From contig NZ_BBXD01000011.1 in the NCBI RefSeq assembly GCF_001570545.1, positions 62,001 through 126,000 on the forward strand: a DNA stretch of 64,000 nucleotides. Reading direction: 5' to 3'. The position numbers were made by a program, and so were the translations under genes. The stretch is from Herbidospora mongoliensis (GTDB lineage Bacteria > Actinomycetota > Actinomycetes > Streptosporangiales > Streptosporangiaceae). Below the pieces are notes generated by a model that did no database searches, was not told where the DNA came from, and saw nothing but the letters and a program-made list of their open reading frames with translations. Position 1 is the first letter of the stretch; each line of letters begins with the position of its first letter. Shown here in pieces: positions 51,727 to 61,510 of the stretch.

Positions 51727-54234
51727 TCACATGTTCGATATCGGCAGGGTCATCGTCATCGTCAGCCCTCCCCCGGGCGTCTCGTCCGGGGTGAGGGCAC
51801 CGCCCATCGCCTCCGCGAGCCCGCGTGACAGGGCCAGCCCGAGCCCGACCCCCGAGTGGTTGTCCCGGTCGCCGAGGCGCTGGAACGGCTGGAAGACCTG
51901 GTCGTGGGCCTCCGGCGGGATGCCGGGGCCCCGGTCGACCACCCGGATCTCCACCTTGTTGTCATGTGAGCTCGCGGTGAGCAGCACGTAGCCGGGGCTG
52001 TAGCGGACCGCGTTCAGGACCAGGTTCGCCAGCACCCGTTCCAGCAGCGCCGGGTCGGCGCTCACCTCGGGCAGGTCGTCGGGTACGTCGATCCGCACCG
52101 GCAGGTCTTCGAGCGCGCGGGGCAGGACCTCGGCCAGCGCGACCGGCTCCAGGGAGACGCCGAGCACCCCGGCCTGCAAGCGGCTCATGTCGAGGAGGTT
52201 CTCCACCAGCCGGGTCAGCTTCACCAGGGACTCGTCGGCGGTTTCGAGCAGTTCGGCCTCATCGGAGGCCGACCACGTCACGTCGGTGCTGCGCAGGCTC
52301 TCGACCGCCGCTTTGGCCGAGGCCAGCGGGGTGCGCAGGTCGTGGCTGACGGCGGCGAGCAGCGCGGTGCGCATGCGGTCGGCCTCGGCCAGCGGTTTGG
52401 CCTGTTCGGCCTCCGCCACCAACCGGCGCTGGCGCAGCGCGACGGCCGTCTCGGCGGCGAAGGCCTCCAGGACGCGGCGGTCGGAGGCGCCGAGCAGACG
52501 GCCTCTGACGGCCAGGACCAGTTTCTCGTCGATCACCACGTCGGTGTCGGCGACGCCGGGGCTCGTGCAGGGCACGCCTCCGGCGGCGGCGACGATGCGC
52601 CACGCCTCGGGGTCGGCGCGGTCGTCGGGGGCCGGTGGAGATCGGCGTTCGAGCAGGGTGACCGAGGTCAGGCCGTAGGTCTCGCGGAGGCGGGCCAGCA
52701 GGGAGGGCAGGGCGGCCTCGCCGCGCAGGACGTGGCCCGCCAGGGTCGACAGGACCTCGGCGTCGGCGCCCGCCATCGCGGCCTCGCGCGTCCTCCTGGC
52801 CGCCAGGTCGACGACGAGGCTCACCAGGACGGCGACCAGGACGTACACGAAAAGAGCGAACAGGTTCTGCGGGTCGGCGACCGTGAACTTGTCGATCGGC
52901 GGGGTGAAGAAGTAGTTGAGCAGCAGGAAGCCGAAGACGGCGGCGGTGATGGCGGGCCACATGCCGCCGACCAGGGCGACGATCACGACCATCAGCAGGA
53001 ACAGCAGGATCTGGCCGGACAGTGCGAGCAGGTCGCGCAGCGGATAGACCAGGGCGGTCAGCGCGGGCATGCCGGCCAGCGCGGTCACCCATCCGGCGAT
53101 GCGGCGGGTGAGGGTCAGCGCGGCCCGTGAGCCGGGTCGCGGCAGGCCCCGCCGCGCCTGCTGGTGAGTGATCATGTGGACGTCGATCGAGCCCGACCGC
53201 GCGATCGTCTCGGCCCCGACCCCCCGGAACAGGATCTGGGCCAGCCGCCCCCGCCGGGACGCGCCCAGCACGAGCTGGGTCGCGTTCACCCCGCGCGCGA
53301 AGTCGAGCAGCGCCCGGGGCACGTCGTCGCCGACGACCTGGTGATAGGTCCCGCCCAGCGATTCGACCAGGGCCCGCTGCCGGGCCAGGTGGGCGGGGTC
53401 TCCGCCGATCAGGCCGTCGCCCCGGGTGACGTGGACGCCCAGCAGGTCGGCCCCCTTGGTGCGGGCGGTCACCCTGGCGGCGCGGCGGATCAGCGTGTCG
53501 CCCTCGGGGCCGCCGGTCAGCGCCACGACGACGCGTTCGCGCGCCTCCCACGTGGTGGCGATGCCGTGTTCGGCGCGGTAGCGGTCGAGCTGGTCGTCGA
53601 CCCGCCCGGCGACCCAGAGCAGCGCCAGTTCCCGCAGCGCGGTCAGGTTGCCGACGCGGAAGTAGTTGGACAGCGCCGCGTCGACCTTCTCGGGCGCGTA
53701 GACGTTGCCGTGGGCCATCCGGCGGCGCAGCGCCTCGGGCGACATGTCGACCAGCTCGATCTGGTCGGCCCTGCGGACCACCTCGTCGGGCACCGTCTCC
53801 CGCTGCGGCACGCCGGTGATCTCCTCGACGACGTCGTTGAGCGACTCCAGATGCTGCACGTTCACCGTGGTGACGACGTCGATGCCGGCGTCGAGCAGCT
53901 CCTCGACGTCCTGCCACCGCTTGGCGTTGCGGGAACCCGGCACGTTGGTGTGGGCGAGTTCGTCGACCAGGGCCACCTTCGGACGGCGGGCCAGCACGGC
54001 GTCGACGTCCATCTCGGCGAAGACCGCGCCCCGATGGACGAGTTCACGGCGCGGCACCGTCTCCAAGTCGGCCAGCAGCGCGGCCGTCTTCGGCCGGGCG
54101 TGCGTCTCGACCAGGCCCACGACGACGTCACGGCCCCGTTCGAGGGCGCGGCGGCCCTCGCCGAGCATCGCGAAGGTCTTGCCGACGCCCGGCGCCGCAC
54201 CCAGGTAGACGCGGAGCCGTCCCCGGACCGTCAT
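51727..54234 (-). CDS. kdpD: Osmosensitive K+ channel sensor histidine kinase
   Basis: An 835-residue, full-length KdpD. The N-terminal KdpD domain has GAAPGVGKT (residues about 12-20) and DELAHTN; a universal-stress-protein-like domain follows (about 245-370). Four membrane segments (DUF4118, about 390-490) include the GGMWPAITAAVFGFLLLNYF block. A GAF-like region, then HisKA (SHDLRTPLAS, His near 633) and HATPase (NAVRYS, DRGPGIP, GVGLGLAL) complete it. The usual downstream response regulator gene kdpE is absent; a protease relic lies there instead. kdpFABC is also not in the window. The gene directly upstream in the same direction encodes an APC-type transporter, so a shared role in K+ handling is plausible. 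Confidence 0.93.
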   Translation of the reverse strand: MTVRGRLRVYLGAAPGVGKTFAMLGEGRRALERGRDVVVGLVETHARPKTAALLADLETVPRRELVHRGAVFAEMDVDAVLARRPKVALVDELAHTNVPGSRNAKRWQDVEELLDAGIDVVTTVNVQHLESLNDVVEEITGVPQRETVPDEVVRRADQIELVDMSPEALRRRMAHGNVYAPEKVDAALSNYFRVGNLTALRELALLWVAGRVDDQLDRYRAEHGIATTWEARERVVVALTGGPEGDTLIRRAARVTARTKGADLLGVHVTRGDGLIGGDPAHLARQRALVESLGGTYHQVVGDDVPRALLDFARGVNATQLVLGASRRGRLAQILFRGVGAETIARSGSIDVHMITHQQARRGLPRPGSRAALTLTRRIAGWVTALAGMPALTALVYPLRDLLALSGQILLFLLMVVIVALVGGMWPAITAAVFGFLLLNYFFTPPIDKFTVADPQNLFALFVYVLVAVLVSLVVDLAARRTREAAMAGADAEVLSTLAGHVLRGEAALPSLLARLRETYGLTSVTLLERRSPPAPDDRADPEAWRIVAAAGGVPCTSPGVADTDVVIDEKLVLAVRGRLLGASDRRVLEAFAAETAVALRQRRLVAEAEQAKPLAEADRMRTALLAAVSHDLRTPLASAKAAVESLRSTDVTWSASDEAELLETADESLVKLTRLVENLLDMSRLQAGVLGVSLEPVALAEVLPRALEDLPVRIDVPDDLPEVSADPALLERVLANLVLNAVRYSPGYVLLTASSHDNKVEIRVVDRGPGIPPEAHDQVFQPFQRLGDRDNHSGVGLGLALSRGLAEAMGGALTPDETPGGGLTMTMTLPISNM

Positions 54235-54397
54235 CCGCCGAAGTCACCTGCTCGGACGCCAGTACGGCGGCGGAAAGCGGCGCGGACCTCCCCGGCCGGG
54301 CGGTCGCGTTCCCTCCCGGCGCGGACGGCCCGGAGGCCGGCGCTCACGCTCGGTCGCTGTCGGGCGCATTCGACGTTCACCTCCCGATGTTCTCAGG

Positions 54398-56278
54398 TCA
54401 CCCCACATGGACGTGTGGCCTCCTCAGCGGATCGGGCTCGGCCAGCCGGAGCACCTCGCGGGTCAGCGGAGGCACGTCGCCGCCGCCGAAGATCAGATAG
54501 CGGAGCATCTGGGTGATCGGGTTGCCCTCGGTCCAGTGGAAGTAGATGTTGGGCACCCGGCCGGTCCGGTCGCGCAGGTAGAGCAGCAGCGCGGCCAGCG
54601 CGTTGGGCACGGTCGCGCTCACCACGACCAGCACCTTGTTCCCGTACCGCTCCTCGCCGCGCACGTAGAGTTCGGTCTCGAACTCCGACGCGTCGTTGAT
54701 CGTGACCTCGACGAAGATCGCCTGCTCGGAGGCGCGCAGCCGGTGCATGAACCAGTTCTCGCGCAGCTTGTCGTTGTATTCGGCCTGGTCGCGGCGCTGC
54801 GGCTCGTTGGCGATGAGGTGCAGCTCACCGGAGCAGCACTCGTTGACGAACTGCTCGGCCAGCGAGTCGAGCCGCACCCGCGTCACCCGCAGTTCGGTCG
54901 ACCGGGTGGCCCGCGAGATCAGCGAGGTGACCACGATGGCCACGATGAAGAAGCCGGCGATCTTCACCCCGTCGGGCCGCTCGATGACGTTGTCGACCAG
55001 GGTGTACGTGAGCACCGCGCTGATGATCCCGAAGATCCACGACGCCCGGCGCCGCCCCTTCGCCCGGGTCGACAGCGCGCTCGCGACGGCGGCCGACAGC
55101 ATCAGCACCAGCACGCCGGTGGCGTACGCGCCCGCCTGCTGGTCGACGCTCGCGTCGAAGAGGAACGTGATCACGAACGCGATGGCGATGAGGATCAGCA
55201 CCAGCGGCCGGACGGCGGAGGCCCACTCGGGGGCCATGCCGTACCTGGGCAGGAATCTGGGCACCAGGTTGATCAGCCCGGCCATCGCCGAGGCGCCGGC
55301 GAACCAGAGGATGGCGATGGTGCTGACGTCGTACAGGGTGCCGAACCACTCGCCGAGATAGGCGTGCGCGAGATAGGCGAGCGCCCGGCCGTTGGCCTTG
55401 CCGCCCTCCTGGAACTCGGGCGCCGGGATGAGCAGCGTCGTGACGAAGCTGCTGAGGATCAGGAACACGCTCATGATCAGCGCGGCCGTGGTGAGCATCT
55501 TCCTGGCCGACCTGATCCGGCGCGGGATGTCGCCCCTGATCACCGGCATCACCGCGACCCCGGTCTCGAACCCGGACAGGCCCAGCGCCAGGCGGGGCAT
55601 CACCAGCAGCGCCAGCCCGATCATGGCCAGCGGTGAGGCGTGCCGGGCCTCCAGCAGCCGGTCCCACTCGCCGAACACGGCCGGGTTGGCGACGACGTGC
55701 TCGATGCCCACCGCCACGACCACCGCGTTCAGTGCCAGATAGGCCACGACCAGCACCGTCGCCACGCCGACGGCCTCGGTGAACCCGGCCATGAAGATCG
55801 CGCCGAGCGCGGCCAGCAGCACCAGGGTGATCGGGATCTCCTGGCCGTCGAGCCAATCGGGCGCGAACGGGTTCTCGATGATGTGGGCGGTCGCGTCGGC
55901 GGCCGACAGGGTCATCGTGATGACGAAGTCGGTGCCCGCGAAGCCGAGGAGGCAGAGCACGAAGAGCTTCCCCTGCCAGGCCGGGACGAGCCGCTCCAGC
56001 ATCGCGATGGAGCCCGCGCCGTGGGGGCTCTGTCCGGCGACGTACCGATAGACCGGCAGCGCGCCGAACAGGGTCAGCGCGACAAGGAACAGCGTCGCGA
56101 CCGGTGACAGCGCGCCGGCCGCGAGCGCGGCGATGCCCGGCTGGTAGCCGAGCGTGGAGTAGTAGTCGACGCCGGTCAGGCACATGACCCGCCACCAGGC
56201 GTGCTTCGCCTCCGGGCCGTGCTCCAGCTGCCCCCGATCGGCCGTGAGCCCGTTCAGGAGCCACCCCCGCAGGGTCAC
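54398..56278 (-). CDS. APC-superfamily permease with C-terminal cytosolic domain (possibly K+ uptake)
   Basis: A 626-residue transporter. GTG at 56278 was chosen because a GAAGGGG site precedes it; frames further upstream look non-coding. About twelve membrane segments span residues 30-430, beginning with [19 protein letters not shown], then a cytosolic tail of about 190 residues ([20 protein letters not shown] ... [20 protein letters not shown]). The architecture resembles KimA-type K+ importers and related amino-acid permeases. It is followed after 163 bases by kdpD in the same direction. Transport of K+ is inferred from that pairing, not shown by a motif. Confidence 0.8.
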   Translation of the reverse strand: MTLRGWLLNGLTADRGQLEHGPEAKHAWWRVMCLTGVDYYSTLGYQPGIAALAAGALSPVATLFLVALTLFGALPVYRYVAGQSPHGAGSIAMLERLVPAWQGKLFVLCLLGFAGTDFVITMTLSAADATAHIIENPFAPDWLDGQEIPITLVLLAALGAIFMAGFTEAVGVATVLVVAYLALNAVVVAVGIEHVVANPAVFGEWDRLLEARHASPLAMIGLALLVMPRLALGLSGFETGVAVMPVIRGDIPRRIRSARKMLTTAALIMSVFLILSSFVTTLLIPAPEFQEGGKANGRALAYLAHAYLGEWFGTLYDVSTIAILWFAGASAMAGLINLVPRFLPRYGMAPEWASAVRPLVLILIAIAFVITFLFDASVDQQAGAYATGVLVLMLSAAVASALSTRAKGRRRASWIFGIISAVLTYTLVDNVIERPDGVKIAGFFIVAIVVTSLISRATRSTELRVTRVRLDSLAEQFVNECCSGELHLIANEPQRRDQAEYNDKLRENWFMHRLRASEQAIFVEVTINDASEFETELYVRGEERYGNKVLVVVSATVPNALAALLLYLRDRTGRVPNIYFHWTEGNPITQMLRYLIFGGGDVPPLTREVLRLAEPDPLRRPHVHVG

Positions 56279-56467
56279 GGCCACCCCTTCGTCCGACGCC
56301 GGGGGAGCTTTCTCATGATCGCAGGCACTACTACGGCCGGGGTCACGTACGTCCCATTTCGCCGGAAAGGCTCCTGGGGGAACCGCTGCGCGGGGTCGGC
56401 GCTGGAAAAAATGTCGGCAGGACGTGCCAGAGTTGTCGTCACCGAAAATCTGTTCGAAGGAGCTCAC

Positions 56468-57229
56468 ATGCTCACGACCGACTACCTGCCGGGCGCCCCC
56501 TGCTGGGTCGACCTGGGTTCGCCCGGCACCGGCGCCTCGGCCACGTTCTACGCCGCCGTGCTCGACTGGGAGTTCCGGTCGGCCGGGCCCGACGCGGGCG
56601 GCTACGGCTTCTTCCTCCACGACGGCAAGATCGTCGCCGCGGTCGGCCCGCTGACCGAAGAAGGCGCGGGCTCCGCCTGGACGATCTATTTCGCCACCCC
56701 CGACGCCGACGACGCGGCCGCCCGCGCCGAGAAGGCCGGCGGCACCGTCCGGGTGGCCCCCTACGACGTGTTCGACCAGGGCCGCGCCGCCGCGCTGACC
56801 GACCCGGCCGGGGCCGACTTCGCTATCTGGCAGGGCCGGGGCCGCAAGGGCCTCGACGCCGTGACCGAGCCCGGCAGCCTCGGCTGGACCGAGCTCTATG
56901 TCGCCAGCCCGCCCTCCGTGGCGCCGTTCTACGCGGCGGCCCTCGACCACCAGTCGATCGAGGCCACCGTCGCCGGGGTCGGCTACACCACGATCCGGCT
57001 GCCCGGCGGCGACCGCCCGACGATCGGCGGCGTGATCACCCTCAACCCGGGCACCAAGCCGTTCTGGCTGCCCTATTTCGAGGTCAGAGACGTCGACGCG
57101 GCCGTCGAGGCGACCGTCACCGAGGGCGGCACCATCCTCGACCCGCCCGTCTCGGTCGAGACCGTAGGCCGGTTCGCCGTGCTGGCCGACCAGTTCGGCG
57201 CCCGCTTCGCCGTGATCACCAGCGTTTGA
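56468..57229 (+). CDS. VOC-family protein with two glyoxalase-like domains
   Basis: A 253-residue cytosolic protein. The ATG at 56468 has a GAAGGAG site 6 bases before it. Two tandem VOC units start with [20 protein letters not shown] and [20 protein letters not shown]; each continues with the GGxVxxxPxDV-like or [11 protein letters not shown] strand near its end. Such proteins include glyoxalases, bleomycin-binding proteins and uncharacterised mycobacterial antigens. The metal-ligand set typical of glyoxalase I is not obvious, so the activity is left open. Confidence 0.82.
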   Translation: MLTTDYLPGAPCWVDLGSPGTGASATFYAAVLDWEFRSAGPDAGGYGFFLHDGKIVAAVGPLTEEGAGSAWTIYFATPDADDAAARAEKAGGTVRVAPYDVFDQGRAAALTDPAGADFAIWQGRGRKGLDAVTEPGSLGWTELYVASPPSVAPFYAAALDHQSIEATVAGVGYTTIRLPGGDRPTIGGVITLNPGTKPFWLPYFEVRDVDAAVEATVTEGGTILDPPVSVETVGRFAVLADQFGARFAVITSV

Positions 57230-57256
57230 GCCAGATGATTTAACACACGGACCTCC

Positions 57257-57275
57257 CGTTTCACATCGTGTTCAC
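57257..57275. promoter_or_regulatory. Possible GlnR-like operator upstream of glnII
   Basis: About 90 bases before glnII the minus strand has two GTGAA elements 11 bases apart, similar to the spacing of GlnR half-sites (gTnAc-n6-GaAAc). glnII is a known GlnR target in actinomycetes. The match is imperfect and could be chance. Confidence 0.3.
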
Positions 57276-57361
57276 AAACGGGCAATGGACATGAAATGGC
57301 TTCTTGGGAATCTCGGCGTGGCGGCCATCGACCCCGGTCCGCCTCCAGGGAAGGAAAAGAC

Positions 57362-58381
57362 GTGGCGTTCAAGGCCGAGTACATCTGGATAGACGGCACC
57401 GAGCCGGTCGCGAAGCTCCGGTCCAAGACCCGGGTGCTGGCCGACGGTGCCGACCTCCCCACCTGGGGCTTTGACGGTTCGAGCACCAACCAGGCCGAGG
57501 GTCACGACTCCGACCGCGTGCTGAAGCCGGTCTTCTCGTGTCCCGACCCCATCCGGGGCGGCGACAACGTGCTGGTGCTGTGTGAGGTCTACAACGTCGA
57601 CGGCTCGGCCCACCCGAGCAACCACCGCGCGCTGCTGACCCCGATCGCCGAGCAGTTCGAGGCGCAGGAGTCCTGGTTCGGCATCGAGCAGGAATACACC
57701 TTCTTCAAGGACGGCCGCCCCTACGGCTTCCCGGTCGGCGGCTTCCCCGGCCCGCAGGGCCCTTACTACTGCGGCATCGGCGCCGACGAGGTCGTCGGCC
57801 GTGACATCGTCGAGGCCCACCTCGACGCCTGCATCGAGGCCGGCCTGAAGATCTCCGGCATCAACGCCGAGGTCATGCCCGGTCAGTGGGAGTTCCAGAT
57901 CGGCCCGGCCGGCCCGCTCGAGTGCTCCGACCACATGTGGATGGCGCGCTACCTGCTCTACCGCATCGCCGAAGACTACGGCGTGTCGGCCACGCTCGAC
58001 GCCAAGCCCGCCAAGGGTGACTGGAACGGCGCCGGCGCCCACACCAACTTCTCCACCAAGGCCATGCGCGAGGGCTACGACGCGATCATCGCGGCGTGCG
58101 AGGCGCTCGGCGCCGAGGGCAAGGTCGAGGAGCACATCGCGGGCTACGGCTTCGGCATCGAGCAGCGCCTCACCGGTCTCCACGAGACCGCGCCCTACAA
58201 CGTCTACAGCTACGGCGTGTCGAACCGGGGCGCCTCGGTGCGCATCCCGTGGCAGGTCGAGGTCGACAAGAAGGGCTACATCGAAGACCGGCGTCCCAAC
58301 GCCAACATCGACCCCTACATCGTCACCCGCCTGATCACCAACACCTGCTGCTCGGTCCTGGAGGCCAAGGGCCTGGTGTAG
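57362..58381 (+). CDS. glnII: Glutamine synthetase type II
   Basis: A 339-residue GSII (eukaryotic-type) glutamine synthetase, which makes glutamine from glutamate, ammonia and ATP. GTG at 57362 was chosen: it follows GGGAAGGAAAAGA and gives the family start VAFKAEYIWIDGTEP. Active-site blocks are present: WGFDGSSTNQAEG, WFGIEQEYTFF, EVMPGQWEFQIGP, GDWNGAGAHTNFST, SNRGASVRIP and RRPNANIDPY. GlnII is regulated by nitrogen supply and is found beside GlnA (GSI) in many actinomycetes. A clear hairpin follows the stop. Confidence 0.96.
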   Translation: MAFKAEYIWIDGTEPVAKLRSKTRVLADGADLPTWGFDGSSTNQAEGHDSDRVLKPVFSCPDPIRGGDNVLVLCEVYNVDGSAHPSNHRALLTPIAEQFEAQESWFGIEQEYTFFKDGRPYGFPVGGFPGPQGPYYCGIGADEVVGRDIVEAHLDACIEAGLKISGINAEVMPGQWEFQIGPAGPLECSDHMWMARYLLYRIAEDYGVSATLDAKPAKGDWNGAGAHTNFSTKAMREGYDAIIAACEALGAEGKVEEHIAGYGFGIEQRLTGLHETAPYNVYSYGVSNRGASVRIPWQVEVDKKGYIEDRRPNANIDPYIVTRLITNTCCSVLEAKGLV

Positions 58382-58404
58382 TCACCACCCCGCAGTCATG
58401 AACA

Positions 58405-58431
58405 CGGCCCCTCCACGCGGAGGGGCCGTTT
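58405..58431 (+). terminator. Rho-independent terminator after glnII
   Basis: Stem CGGCCCCTCC / GGAGGGGCCG with an ACGC loop (58405-58428), followed by TTT. It lies 24 bases after the glnII stop. Confidence 0.9.
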
Positions 58432-58689
58432 CGGCATCCGCACGCAAGCCGCGGGTTTCTGATGACGCGGCGTATGACGACCGCCGGGCCGGGACGACAG
58501 CGGAAAGACGTCCCAGATCAGAATCGCATTGCCCAAATGCGCCAACCCTGACGGCGGACCGCAAGAACCGCACGTCAGGCCGTCACGATTTGCATGACTA
58601 TGCGTCGAAAGTATCGGTGATGCGAGATATTGCCGGGCATCGTTTTCGTGGTAGCTGTACAGTCGCTGTGAGATAGCAGGCAAGTGATC
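58432..58689. other. Intergenic region upstream of the LAL regulator
   Basis: 258 bases without a convincing gene. Third-position GC bias is absent here and the stretch is less GC-rich than its surroundings, as expected for a promoter region. I found no clear operator palindrome. Confidence 0.5.
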
Positions 58690-61440
58690 ATGGTGCCGCC
58701 GATGAATGATCATTCTGCCCCCCTGGTCGGCCGGCGGGACGTGCTGAATGATCTTCGGGGGTCGCTGGACGCAATCGTGAGCGGGCAGTTCCGGCTGCTC
58801 GCGCTCGTCGGCGAGCCCGGCGCCGGGAAGACCCGGCTGCTGGCCGAGCTGGAGAGACTGGCCGACGCTCAGGGCTGCCTCACGCTGTGGGGCAGGGCCG
58901 CCGAGTTCGAGCAGGTCATGCCGTTCTCCGCGCTGGTCGACGCGCTCGACGGCCACCTGGAGTCCATCGAGAACGACGACCCGCTGCTGGCCTCGGTGTT
59001 CCCCGCGCTCGGCGCGACGGCCGAGCCCTCCGACGACGTCTCGGCGCTGGTCCGCTACCGCCTCTACCGCTCCGTCGCCCAGTTGCTGACGCGCATCGCC
59101 CGCCCGGCGGGGCTGGTGCTGGTGCTCGACGACGTCCACTGGGCCGACGAGGCCACGATCGAGTTCCTCGACCACGTCAGCCGCCACTCCCCCAAGGCGC
59201 GGCTGATGGTCGTGGTGGCGTACCGGCCGAAGCAGGCGCCGCCCAAGCTGGCCGTCGGCGGGTCCCGCGTCCCCATCGGGCCGCTCTCGGAGGAGGAGGC
59301 GGGCGAACTGCTCGGCCCCGGCGTGAGCCGGAGCCGCAAGAAGGCCCTGTACGACGCCAGCGAGGGCTACCCCTTCTATTTACAGGCCCTGGCGCGAGTC
59401 GAGGCGGGCGACCTGCCCGGCTCCAAGAACGACGCGCTCGCCCTGGAGCTGCGCGACCTGTCCGGCGACGCCCTGAAGGTCGCCCAGGGCGCGGCGGTGG
59501 CCGCCGACGAGTTCGAGGCCGAACTGGCCGCCGTGGCCGCCAAGGTGCCGATCGCCACCGCGCTCGACGCCCTCGACGAACTCGCCGACCGCGACCTGGT
59601 CCGCCCCGTCGGCGGCCGGTTCCGGTTCCGGCACCCGCTCGTCCGCCAGGCCGTGTACGAATCGACCAAACCCGGCTGGCGGCTGTCGGCCCACCAGCGG
59701 ATCGCCGAGCGCCTGGCCGCCGTTGACGCGCCCGCGCCGCTGCGTGCCCACCATGTGGAACGCTCTGCCTCCTTCGGCGACCGCGACGCGGTGGACGTCC
59801 TGGTCAACGCCGCCCGCCAGGTCTCCACCACCGCCCCGGCGACCTCGGCCCACTGGCTGCAGGTGGCCCTCGGGCTGCTGCCCGACTCCACCGACCGGCT
59901 CGACCTGCTGCTGGAACTGGCCCGCAACCAGACCGTGAGCGGCCAGCTCACCGAGGCCCGGACGACCGCCTACGAGGTCCTGCGGCTGCTGCCGCGCGAC
60001 GACTACGCCCGCCGGGCCCAGGCCGCCCGGTTCTGCGCCCTCGTGGAGCGGCTGCTCGACCGGCCGGGCGAGGGCCGGGCCGTGCTGGTCTCCGAACTGC
60101 GCGAGATCCCCGAGCCGCGCCTCCCCGCGGCGCTGCCGATGCGCCTGCGCCTGGTCGCAGAGAGCCTCATGCGCGGCGACCACCGGGCCGCCCAGGCGGT
60201 GCTCGACTTCATGCCTGAAGACACCGACGACCCCGGCCTGCGGCTGGCCATCGCGATGCTGCGCCCGATGACGGCCTACGCCGGGCACCGCGTCGAGGAG
60301 GCGCTGCGGCACGTCGCCGCCGCGCAGGCGCTGGCCGACGCGACCCCGGAGATCCACCAGCTCGCCTGGATGGACACGGTCGCCTGGATGAGCTGGTCGG
60401 AGATCTGGCTCGGCCACCACCGCCCGGCGCTGGCCAGGCTGGAGCGCGCCATCGCGGCGGTGAAGGCGACCGGCCAGACGTTCATCCTGACCAACATGCT
60501 GGCCGGGCTGGGCAACCTGCACGGCGTGTTCGGCAGCATCCCCGAGGGCCAGGTCGCCGCCGAGGAGTCGGCCGAGATCGCCCTGCTGCTCAACTCCGGG
60601 TACGCCAGCGTCGTCGCCCTGGCCCAGCAGAGCCTGCTGGCCGGCGCCGCCGGCGACGAGGAGGACGCCATCCGCCTCGGCCACGCCGCAGCCACGTCGG
60701 GCTTCAGCACCACCGAGTGGCACGGCGCCCAGGCCCGCTACGCCTACGCCACCGCGCTGGCCCGCGCCGGGCGGCTCGACGAGCAGGCCATCGCGGCGGT
60801 CGAGGAGGCGTACACCGGCGACCGGCTCGAGGAGTTCAGCATGCTGGCCTTCTGCGAGACGATGGCGGCCGCCCACGCCGCCAGGAGCGAGGCGAAGGAG
60901 GCGGCCGACTGGGCCGAGCGGGCGGCCGGGATGGTCCGCCCCGAGCTCGAGTTCACCGACGGCCTGGCCCGCCTCGCCCGCGCCCACGCGACGCTCGACA
61001 CCGAGGCCGAGGAGCTGGCCGTCACCGCCGCCGAGATCCTGACCAAAGCCGGCCGCCGCTACGACGCCGGGCGGGCCCTGCTGCGGGCGGGCACGGCCTG
61101 CGTCGACGGCGGCAGGAAACGCGCCGCGCTGCCCTACCTGGAGGCGGCGTGCGACATCTTCACCACGTGCGGCGCGCGCGGCCTGGCCGCCACGACGATC
61201 AGGGAGCAGCGCCGGGCCGGCAAACGGGTGGCGGCGGCGCGGGCCGCCGGGGCCCACGGGCTGACCGGGCGCGAGCTGGAGATCGCCCGCCTGGTCGCGG
61301 AGGGGTGCGGCAACCAGCAGATCGCCGACCGCCTGCACATCTCGGTACGCACCGTGGAAACCCATCTGACCAGGGCGTTCGAGAAGCTCGGCGTGAGCTC
61401 TCGCGGCAGTCTCACGGCCACGCTCGCACAGCTCGGCTGA
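58690..61440 (+). CDS. LuxR-family transcriptional regulator of the LAL (large ATP-binding) type
   Basis: A 916-residue regulator. The N-terminal ATPase domain has Walker A GEPGAGKT (about residues 42-49) and Walker B GLVLVLDDVHWAD; a long alpha-helical, TPR-like middle part follows. The C-terminal LuxR HTH spans about 850-916 (LTGRELEIARLVAEG, ISVRTVETHL, RAFEKLGVSSR). LAL proteins often control polyketide or catabolic clusters. It is the only transcriptional regulator in the window. Its nearest partners are the hydrolase and GMC oxidoreductase 70 bases downstream; control of the PKS, 18 kb away, is possible but not shown. ATG at 58690 fits the AGCAGG site better than GTG at 58684 or ATG at 58702. 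Confidence 0.9.
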   Translation: MVPPMNDHSAPLVGRRDVLNDLRGSLDAIVSGQFRLLALVGEPGAGKTRLLAELERLADAQGCLTLWGRAAEFEQVMPFSALVDALDGHLESIENDDPLLASVFPALGATAEPSDDVSALVRYRLYRSVAQLLTRIARPAGLVLVLDDVHWADEATIEFLDHVSRHSPKARLMVVVAYRPKQAPPKLAVGGSRVPIGPLSEEEAGELLGPGVSRSRKKALYDASEGYPFYLQALARVEAGDLPGSKNDALALELRDLSGDALKVAQGAAVAADEFEAELAAVAAKVPIATALDALDELADRDLVRPVGGRFRFRHPLVRQAVYESTKPGWRLSAHQRIAERLAAVDAPAPLRAHHVERSASFGDRDAVDVLVNAARQVSTTAPATSAHWLQVALGLLPDSTDRLDLLLELARNQTVSGQLTEARTTAYEVLRLLPRDDYARRAQAARFCALVERLLDRPGEGRAVLVSELREIPEPRLPAALPMRLRLVAESLMRGDHRAAQAVLDFMPEDTDDPGLRLAIAMLRPMTAYAGHRVEEALRHVAAAQALADATPEIHQLAWMDTVAWMSWSEIWLGHHRPALARLERAIAAVKATGQTFILTNMLAGLGNLHGVFGSIPEGQVAAEESAEIALLLNSGYASVVALAQQSLLAGAAGDEEDAIRLGHAAATSGFSTTEWHGAQARYAYATALARAGRLDEQAIAAVEEAYTGDRLEEFSMLAFCETMAAAHAARSEAKEAADWAERAAGMVRPELEFTDGLARLARAHATLDTEAEELAVTAAEILTKAGRRYDAGRALLRAGTACVDGGRKRAALPYLEAACDIFTTCGARGLAATTIREQRRAGKRVAAARAAGAHGLTGRELEIARLVAEGCGNQQIADRLHISVRTVETHLTRAFEKLGVSSRGSLTATLAQLG

Positions 61441-61510
61441 ATGTACGAGTTTTCCACGATGTAGGGGTGTGCCCCCTATTGGCATTGTGGTTCCGAGAGG
61501 AGGCGGACTC

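Noticed and set aside
56279-56467. Possible ydaO-type (c-di-AMP) riboswitch upstream of the APC permease
   Set aside because: A CTGGGGGAACCG-like stretch exists, but it is on the plus strand (facing the VOC gene) and I could not build the conserved pseudo-symmetric fold.
58398-58676. A 92-codon plus-strand frame after glnII
   Set aside because: It starts inside the glnII terminator hairpin, has no ribosome site, no coding bias and no recognisable domain.
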